DNA of 64,000 bases from Owenia fusiformis (lineage: Eukaryota > Annelida > Polychaeta > Sabellida > Oweniidae), in NCBI GenBank assembly GCA_903813345.2, contig CAIIXF020000009.1, positions 6,194,030 through 6,258,029 on the forward strand, given 5' to 3'. Position 1 is the stretch's first letter. The number at the start of each line of letters is the position of its first letter. Both the position numbers and the translations under genes were made by a program. The notes under the pieces were generated by a model. That model saw only the letters and a program-made list of their open reading frames with translations. It had not been told where the DNA came from and made no database searches. Shown here piece after piece: positions 24,001 through 33,000 of the stretch.

Positions 24001-27000
24001 CAGCAAATATGACATTATAATCAGCAAATATGATATTATGATCAGCAAATATGATATTATAATCAGCAAATATGATATCATTATCAGTAAGTGTGATATT
24101 ATGATCAGTAAATGTGATATCATTATCAGCACATGCGATATTAAAATTGGTAAATGTCATATCAGAAACAGCTAAAGTGATATCATAATCAGCAAATGTG
24201 ATATCATAATCAGCAAATATGATATCACAATCAGCAAATATGATATTATAATCAGCAAATATGATATCATAATCAGCAAATATGATATAATAATCAACAA
24301 AATATGATAGCATAATCAGCAGTTGTGATATTATAATCTTCAAATGTGATATCATCATCAGCAAATATAATTTTAGATTTTTGTGTCTTGAAATTTTGCT
24401 GTGAAATAATATTATGTTGTCTTCGAACTTGTCTTTGAAATAATATGATGTCATATCTTTGCCTTCAGCTATGAAGTGATATAACCAGTGACATCATATC
24501 ATCGCTAATGACTCCGGAGTGATACAGTCCACCATATTACATGAAAATGAATCATGTCATATGATCTGGAATATGCATCATCACAACTGACCAATCAAAA
24601 TGCTTAGAAATTCCTCACAATGTGATAATTAGTCAGCATGATATTACATTTAGTAAATTTGATATTATAATCAGCAAATGTGATATTTTAATCAAATGTG
24701 ATATCAAAATCAGTAAACGTGATATTATAATCAGCAAATATGATAATACAAAAAAACTGGAAACCCTAACACCATTTTCCCTATAATATCTTTGTCATTT
24801 TAAGAAATAACTTTGCACATTTGTATGTCACTCAATTTCCTATTTGCCTACCTTATTTCATGACCATCAGATTGATAGTCACAGTGTTACAGCACTTTAA
24901 AGAACATTCCCGGTGGCCATTATTGCGCTGTAGACCAACCTGCACATGTCATCCAAAATGTCCCTACCTATGGGAGTATGGCAGAGATAGAGTGTATAAG
25001 AATGACTTCAGGACAATTGCAGACCTCAAAAGTGAGATCATCTGTATCATTCAGGCCATACCTGCTGAGGAATGCATTTGGATCATTGAAAACTGTGCAG
25101 GTTTTCCTACCACGCAATAATGCCAAACCTGAAGCATGTTGTTCAAAGTGCTGTAAATATGAAATATGGTAGGGTAGTAGGTAATTGAATGATATACAAA
25201 TGTGTGAAATATCAGGGAGTAATTTCTTAAAATGACAAAGATATGAGGAAAATGCAGGATTTCCGTTTTTTGACCACCCTGTATATTCAGTAAATGTGAT
25301 GTTATGTTATAATGTGATGTGATGGTATTATCACTTAATATGATATCATAATCTGCAAATGTGATATTATACTCCACAAATGTCACGTGATATTATATTC
25401 AGTATAATCAGCTAAACGTGATATTATATTCGGTAAATGTGATATCATAATCAGCAAATGTAAGAATGTGTAACTCCACAACTATTTGCTTCACCACTTT
25501 GTATTTGAGATGTGTCCAACACAAGCAAAGATACTTTGCTTTTCATGATTTTGTTATATGGGCTCTATGGGGAGTCTACCGAACCAAGAAAATTTCAAAG
25601 TTGATAAACAATGTTTAAAACAAATTTTTGGGATGTTACTTTGCACGTAGATTTCGAATATTATTGACTAAATTCTGAATATTTCATGACGAAAATAAAG
25701 ATTATTTGTTAAAATATCTGATTTAAAATAGTAAAAATAGATTCTCATTATTGCGCATGTGGAACATGGTTACCTTATTCAAACTACGGTAAAACTTGTC
25801 TAAGCGAAGTCCTCTCTATATTGAACACCTGTCTCTAGTGGACACCCTTCCTTAATACATGCTCAACTTACTTCTACATAAACTAGAAAAACAGCAACTC
25901 CACGGAGTAGCAAATCCCACCGAACAAAACATGTTTTGATAAAAAATTTGAGCCAAATTCATCCATTGGTATTTGAATTATCAAAGATTATGATTTTATA
26001 AAACATGGTTGCCATTTTGAAATTCAGCTGTCATCTTTAGATTTCTTCTTTAGCAGAGAATGTCCATCCAATAGTATTTGAGTTATCAAAGATTACTTTT
26101 TTAATGAAAAATGGCAGCCATTTTGAAATTCAGCTAACGCCTTTGAAATTTCTTCTGAAGCAGATCTCCTTTTTCCCTAAACATCAGCATATAAAATTGG
26201 AACCAAATCCATCCACTGGTATTTGAGTTATCATTAATTACGTTTTTTTACGAAAAATGGTGGCCATTTTGAAATTCAGTGGCCATCTTGAACATTTATT
26301 TTTGAGCAGAACTTCTTTGTCTCTAGGCATCAGCATATAGAATTTGAACCAAATCCGTCATTTGGTATTTGAGTTATCAAAGGTTACGTTCTTTTATGAA
26401 AAATGGCGGCCATTTTGAAAATAAGCTACCACCTTGAAAATCCCTTATCGAGCAGAGCTCCTGTGTCCCTAGGCATCATCATGTATAATTTGAACCAAAT
26501 CCATTCAATGGTAATTGAGTTATCAAAGATAATGTTTTTTTACGAAAAATGGCCGCCATTTTGAAATTTAGCTGCCATCTTGAAAATCCTTTCTCGAGCA
26601 GAGCTCCTATGTCCCTAGGCATCAGCATCTAAAATTTAAACCAAATCCATTCAATGGTATTTGAGTTAATAAAGATAACGTTTTTTTACGAAAAATGGCT
26701 GCCATTTTAAAATTTAGCTGCCATCTTGAAAATCCTTTCTCGAGCAGAGCTCCTATGTCCCTAAGCATCAGCATCTAAAATTTGAACCAAATCCATTAAA
26801 TGGTATTTGAGTTATCAAAGATAACGTTTTTTTTACGAAAAATGGCCGCCATTTTGAAATTTGGCGGCCATCGTGAAAATGTCTTCTTGAGCAAGGATCC
26901 TTTGTACCCAGGCAACAGCATATAAAATTTGAACCAAATCCATCCACTAGTATTTGAGTTATTAAAGATTATATTTTTTCCGAAAAATGGCCGCCATTTT

Positions 27001-30000
27001 GAATTAAGCGGCCATATTGAAAATTCCTTCTCGAGCAGAGGTCCTACACCCATAAGGCATAAGCCTATAAAATTTGAATGAAATCCGTCAACCAGTATTT
27101 GAGTTATTGCCCGGACACACGAACGGACGGACGGACGAACGGACGGATGGAAGAACGGACGGAAGAACGGACGGACGAACGGACGGACGGACGGCTTTTC
27201 TATATCCCCCTCGAACTTCGTTCGGTGGGATAATAAGTCTCTCTGTATTGGACACCTACCAACATTGAACATTTTTTCTCAGCAAGAAATGTTCAATATG
27301 CACAGGTGTTAGTGTAGATGTGATGTTCTTTAATATAATCCATTACCCTATTAACCCCATAATGTTTAATGAAAACTAAGAACTATTACAGATAAGGAAA
27401 CCATTAGTTAAGGATAGGCAAAACAATCATGAAATATTCATCAACTAGAAAATGGCAATGCCTATGCAAAGCAAAACCAATTTAATTATTGTCAAATGTC
27501 AGAAACCATGAATTGACTGTGTCATACTTGATAAATGTGTTTAAATATAAAACATCAACAAAATTTATTACATTTTATAGTAATGAAAAGCAAAATATAA
27601 AATGAAACCTAATTAAATGTATAAGTGAAAACAAAGTTACTGTAAAATTGACATTGACAAAAAATGCTCCTTCTGTGATAATTTTGAGCCAATACTTTAG
27701 AAAATAAGGTCATATTATTTCAAAATTTGAGGCACATTTTTCACATATGAGGCCCAAAAATGTCCATTTTTAGGTTTGCAGTCAAAATGATGAACTAAAT
27801 TTGTCAATAATTTTTCTGACCATTAGGGGGCAGAGGTTCATCCATACCCCCATTTGAATGGTACTGTTCCATAGGACATATGTGGGCAAAATATGAAAAC
27901 ATCAGGCCAACAACATTTAAACAAATAGACAAACTGAAGCACATTCCACTGATATCTGATCATCAGGGTAATAACATAATTACAGATGACTTTATTACTC
28001 ATGGCACTAATAGCAGCACTTATTAAGATAAATACGAGAAAGCATAAAACGAAACATAATGTGACTGCATAGTGAGAGATACAAGATTGAGAGAATTTGG
28101 GCAGGTACAGCCTTATAGCAGTATGTATACTCAGTTGTCGAAACTAAGTTACGTCAAGTTGTCAATGTACTCATTACAATCAACCCTTCCCAATGGATTT
28201 GAAATAACTGGCTGTCAATTTATGAGATGACAGGCTAATTGCTAACCTGACAATCAATGTTTTCAATCTTTGTATAGAACTTCATTTAGAAAACATCTAA
28301 ATATCATGCAGGTACATATTCAAAGAAGTACGAACATTCATCAAACAAACAAACAAACAAACAAACAAACAAACAAACAGCAAGTCATACTTGAAGGAGC
28401 AAATAGAAGTATATGCTGCCAGACTGTCAAGGAATGGGTGATATTGTTGGGCCATCAACTTGATTCTGGAAATCACCGACAATAATGATTGGTCACTGTA
28501 AATACATGGTTGTGATTTCATTGGCAAATAAACTGCCAGCCCTTAATATTTTATTGGATAGTTGAGTTGACTGGTATGAAAGACGGAGTTGACGGGTAAC
28601 AGGAAATGAAATGACGGCACTCAAACTGAGTTGATGGGTACCAGAGAATGAGATGAGGGGGTATGGTTTGCTGTGGACTTTTAATAAAACTGAGTTGCCA
28701 GGTATGTATACTGAGATGATGGATGACATGCACATGTTGAAGTGACTTGATGGCAGCTTATTATTCATGTGACAGCAGAATGATGGCCCCCGTCAAGGAA
28801 CAATCACTTAAAAGTATTGATATATTTTAGACTAATGGATTATATGAGAAAGACAGGAATGAGTATGGAGAACTTATTCTAATCACAGTTAGTGTTGTTT
28901 GCTGTGTTTGAGTCATGAAGTCTGTGCAAAGAAATAGGTGTTAGAATTTATGAATAAAAATAGTTACAGTACAGTTACAGTGTTGGTAGGCATTCACTAC
29001 AGAGAGGGTAACCTATACAGAAGTCCCATAAAGGGTGTCCCATTGTCCACTAGAGAGAGGTGTTCACTAAGACAGGTTTAAACTGTATTTTCAACACAAT
29101 AGGAAACATTATGAAAGACACAAATATGAACAACCAGACACTACTAAATAACATTCTTAACAGCACTGAGTTTGAAGAAAAAATCCACAATGCAACTATG
29201 ACATATGTTATTTTGAGCATTCTTGGCTTGCTTGGGACAATCAACATTCTGTGTATTGTTCTTATAATAAAACAGGACCAACTGAAGATTCCTGATAAAC
29301 TTTACTTGAACATGCTCATTGCTAACATCACATATGCAATTGCCGAGGCTTTGATTGTCATACTCGTTTATGTGCTACCATATGATGACATACAACAACA
29401 GAGTACTGAGCTACATCATGTGGTTCCAATGTATATTTGTCAAATTATCTCAGCAACCGCAGTCACCGCATGTTTCTCAGCGCTCTTGATGACAGGCTGG
29501 AGTATTTATGTTGCTATAACAACACCGCTTCAATTCCATATAAGGTTCACAACACGCAGAATTAGAATATTTTCTGTGGCTTCTTGGATCGTATCGCTAG
29601 TTGTAGGACTTTTATGTTTTACGTTTGAATACATCGAGGGATCTCTCACTAATTTCAATTCAAAGCGACTTGACCTGATACAACCGATAACTACCGTTGT
29701 ATCATTAATTGGAAACTTGATCATAAGCGGTATCATGGGATATTTCATGTCGGTAATCTACAAAACCAGAAGAAAACGATCGGAAATTCCCAACAATGAC
29801 ACCCACTCAAATAATCTCTCTCAAGGAGAGAGCAATGTAAAGATGTTCAATATCTTAATAATGGTTTTGATTGTCAATATTTTATCTGCATTTGCGAGAG
29901 GTATAATACATCTTCTGACAATTGTTGGACTTATAGAAACACAAGCTATCCCAAAAGTCATAATTATACTCTATCTAATTAGCCCTGTTTTATACGTCAT

Positions 30001-33000
30001 AAAATCTCCTGAGCAGAAACTAGTACTACATAAATGGATGACTGGCTGTTGCAAACAAGGAAATGTGAGAAATGGTAGGAGTGACATATTTTATATAACA
30101 TCACATAATGATTCACAAGTGCCAGCCAATACTAATGGTACAAACAATGAAGTACATGTACATATCCATGAAACTGCTCTCTAAGATCATGAAGCCCATG
30201 ATATGATGAGATGTACTTTACTGTTATAAATCAGTTATTTTATCGTATGATCTGTAAAATGAAGCCCTCTGATTGGTCAGTTCTTGTGCTGTTCCAATCT
30301 GCATTGCTACCGAGATTGTCCCTTTTGATTATCTCCATCGCAATACAGAAAATATTAGTACGGAGGGGACAATCTCAGTAGCAATACAGAGGATCACACA
30401 ATAAAAATGTTATTGAATGATTTGAAGTGCAATACAGGATATATTCTGTCTCGATATGCTGTATTGGCACTCGACTTCGTCTCGTTCCAATACGGAATTT
30501 CTTGAGCAGAATATATCCTGTATTGCACTTCAAATCATTCAATAACATATAGAATTGGTCTTACTTTGACAACAATAGAGGAAATAACTCTTGAATATTA
30601 ATAAATCACATATTAATGATTGTACATGTACTTATGATTGTAATTATGAAAGACATACCATGGGCTTTCAACTAGAAGGAATCCCTCCTCGAAAAAACGT
30701 GTGACATACAAGTTAATTCAGTACAGCTTTTTTGCATGATTTCTGGGGAAATCCTGCTCTACAACTGAGCTATACCAGTAGAGCACTAATGACCATGAAA
30801 CAATATGGAGTCTCATGAACTCAATGGTCTTGAGGAAATGCATTAAAGGCAAAATTCTAAATGCTCTCCATCATAACATCATCATGAGGTAAATGCTAAC
30901 TCTACTGAGGGTGAATTGCCAACATAACACAGTATATATGTGGCCATTTTGAATTTTTGGCACAAATCAAAATGATGATACAATACATGCAATTTACTCT
31001 TAAATATTTGAGTACAATAAATTCATACTTGAAGGAACTCTCATTTGTGTGAATTCCAACAAATAGGTAACCAAGTGCATGATTTGAAGATTACTTCAAA
31101 CCTACACATTACATTAAACCTGTAAAGTGGAACACCTATAAATGAAGCACTTTTCAAGGTTCAGTTACCCATTTACTTCAGGGCTCTCGCCAGGCTTGTA
31201 GACTGTGGCGCAGCACCACACTCTATTTAGCTCCCTCCACACCCTATTGGCAAATCATGACTGTTTAAAACAGTCTAAACTTGACTGAATATACAATAAT
31301 AGCATGTAAAAAGGATAAAACATGACATAAATATGATTTATCACGATTGAACGGTTATTCTGAGGATGTTAGCACCACACCCTAAATATTTCCTGGTGAG
31401 AGCCCTGTACTTAATGTAAAATAAACCGTTGTATTACAAAGTAGAACACTAAAAACAACTTCCAAATGGAATGCTATTCTGAGGTACCAAAGGTCTTCCA
31501 CTTGCAAATCCTGGCCACAGGCTTGAAAGTGAATACTAAATTTTACCTTATCCATATCAAGAATCTTCAAGCTGAGGAAGTTCTCCAGTCCTTCAGGTAC
31601 TTCAGTTAGTTTATTGTTGAACAGATCAAGGGTTGTCAGTTGGGTCAACTTGCTGAAGGATTCAGGAAGCTCTGCCAACTGAAAAAATTGATACAATTAT
31701 ACATGTTAACAAAACACACAGTGATGAATATCAGCTTTAAAGAGCAAAATGGCAATCATGGAATTTACCCAGCATGCTTAAAATGTAATCATATGTTGGC
31801 ACTAGTTTGCTTGTACATCTGTAACATTTCAAAATGAACGGGTAAGGAGTTTTCCTAGAATTTTACTAACAAGACTTATGTGCTGCCTGCCTGCTAAAAA
31901 TGCATGTACGGGGGGTGATCAATAAGTAATGAACACTTTTTTACACAGATGTTTTTTATAGACCAATCCCTTCGATTTTCTTATCTGTGTAAAAGCATCC
32001 ATTACTTATTGATCACCCCTCGTACAAGTTCATTAGCACAAGACAACTATATAGCACTTTAAAAAAAGAGTGACAAAAGAGTGACAAAAAGGTACTGTTG
32101 TGGCAGAATGACATGCTATGTAGTTAGGCATTGAGTCCCTATACCCCTAGCCCCTCTCCCTTATTTGCTTCACTTATAGAGGTGGAACACCATGGTCTTA
32201 CAACAAGATATATGTTTTGCCATTTTACATATGTCTGAAGATTTTTCAAATTTTTCACATTGATCCAACTGGATTTTCAACTGGATAAATAAAAAGGGAA
32301 CTCGAGACAATGCCATTTCAGAGTTTTTCAGAATTTCGATAGATCCGTCTCCAGATAAAACGAATACAATACAATTGTTGTGATAGTTTCAACTAGACCA
32401 CCCTTTCCCACAGTTTCATTTTGCTTCTTTCCTAAAAGAGAGCTTCAACTACATCCTAATGTGTTAGGGTTCAACACCCAGGGTAAAACTACACTAAATC
32501 AAGGACTTGAAATGTGCCTAAATACTCAGAAAAATATATTAATATACATGATTATATTAATGAAGAAAATCGCTGAATTGATACATAAACCATTGAAAAC
32601 TAAATCATTACACTGAGAATGTTTTTATTTGCAGACATACGGTAAAGCAAAAATACAAAGATCTCCACTCACCAGGTTATTGTCAAGTTTAAGCTCTTTC
32701 AAAGAACTCAGCTCTCCAAAGTTACTTGGAAGTATCTCAAGTTTATTCTTGGACAGTTGAAGATACCAGAGATTGCCTAGGTTACCAAAACTGCTTGGTA
32801 GGTCAACTAGCCCATTCTGACCTGAAACATAAATTGATTATAATTGATTTGAAAACTTATTTATTCTGGGTAGCTCTATCAGTAAAAAAACTGGTCTTCC
32901 TAGAGGCCCAGTAAAACATATATGTACATGTTCCGTAAAACCTGTATCCAAACGTGCACGTGTCTTTAATCTGAAACCAATCAATGTGAACACTTTCTCT

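Noticed and set aside
23654-24454. Open frames of 266 codons (minus) and 135 codons (plus) with FADYDII or ISKYDII repeats
   Set aside because: Both are readings of the same 21-bp minisatellite on opposite strands; there is no sign of codon selection.
27074-27268. Frames with TDGRTDGR or SVRPFVRP repeats
   Set aside because: They are translations of the GGAC microsatellite on the two strands.
29060-29110. Seventeen extra N-terminal codons for the receptor
   Set aside because: They begin at GTG and read through the end of an ACAGT-family MITE; the first ATG is at 29111.
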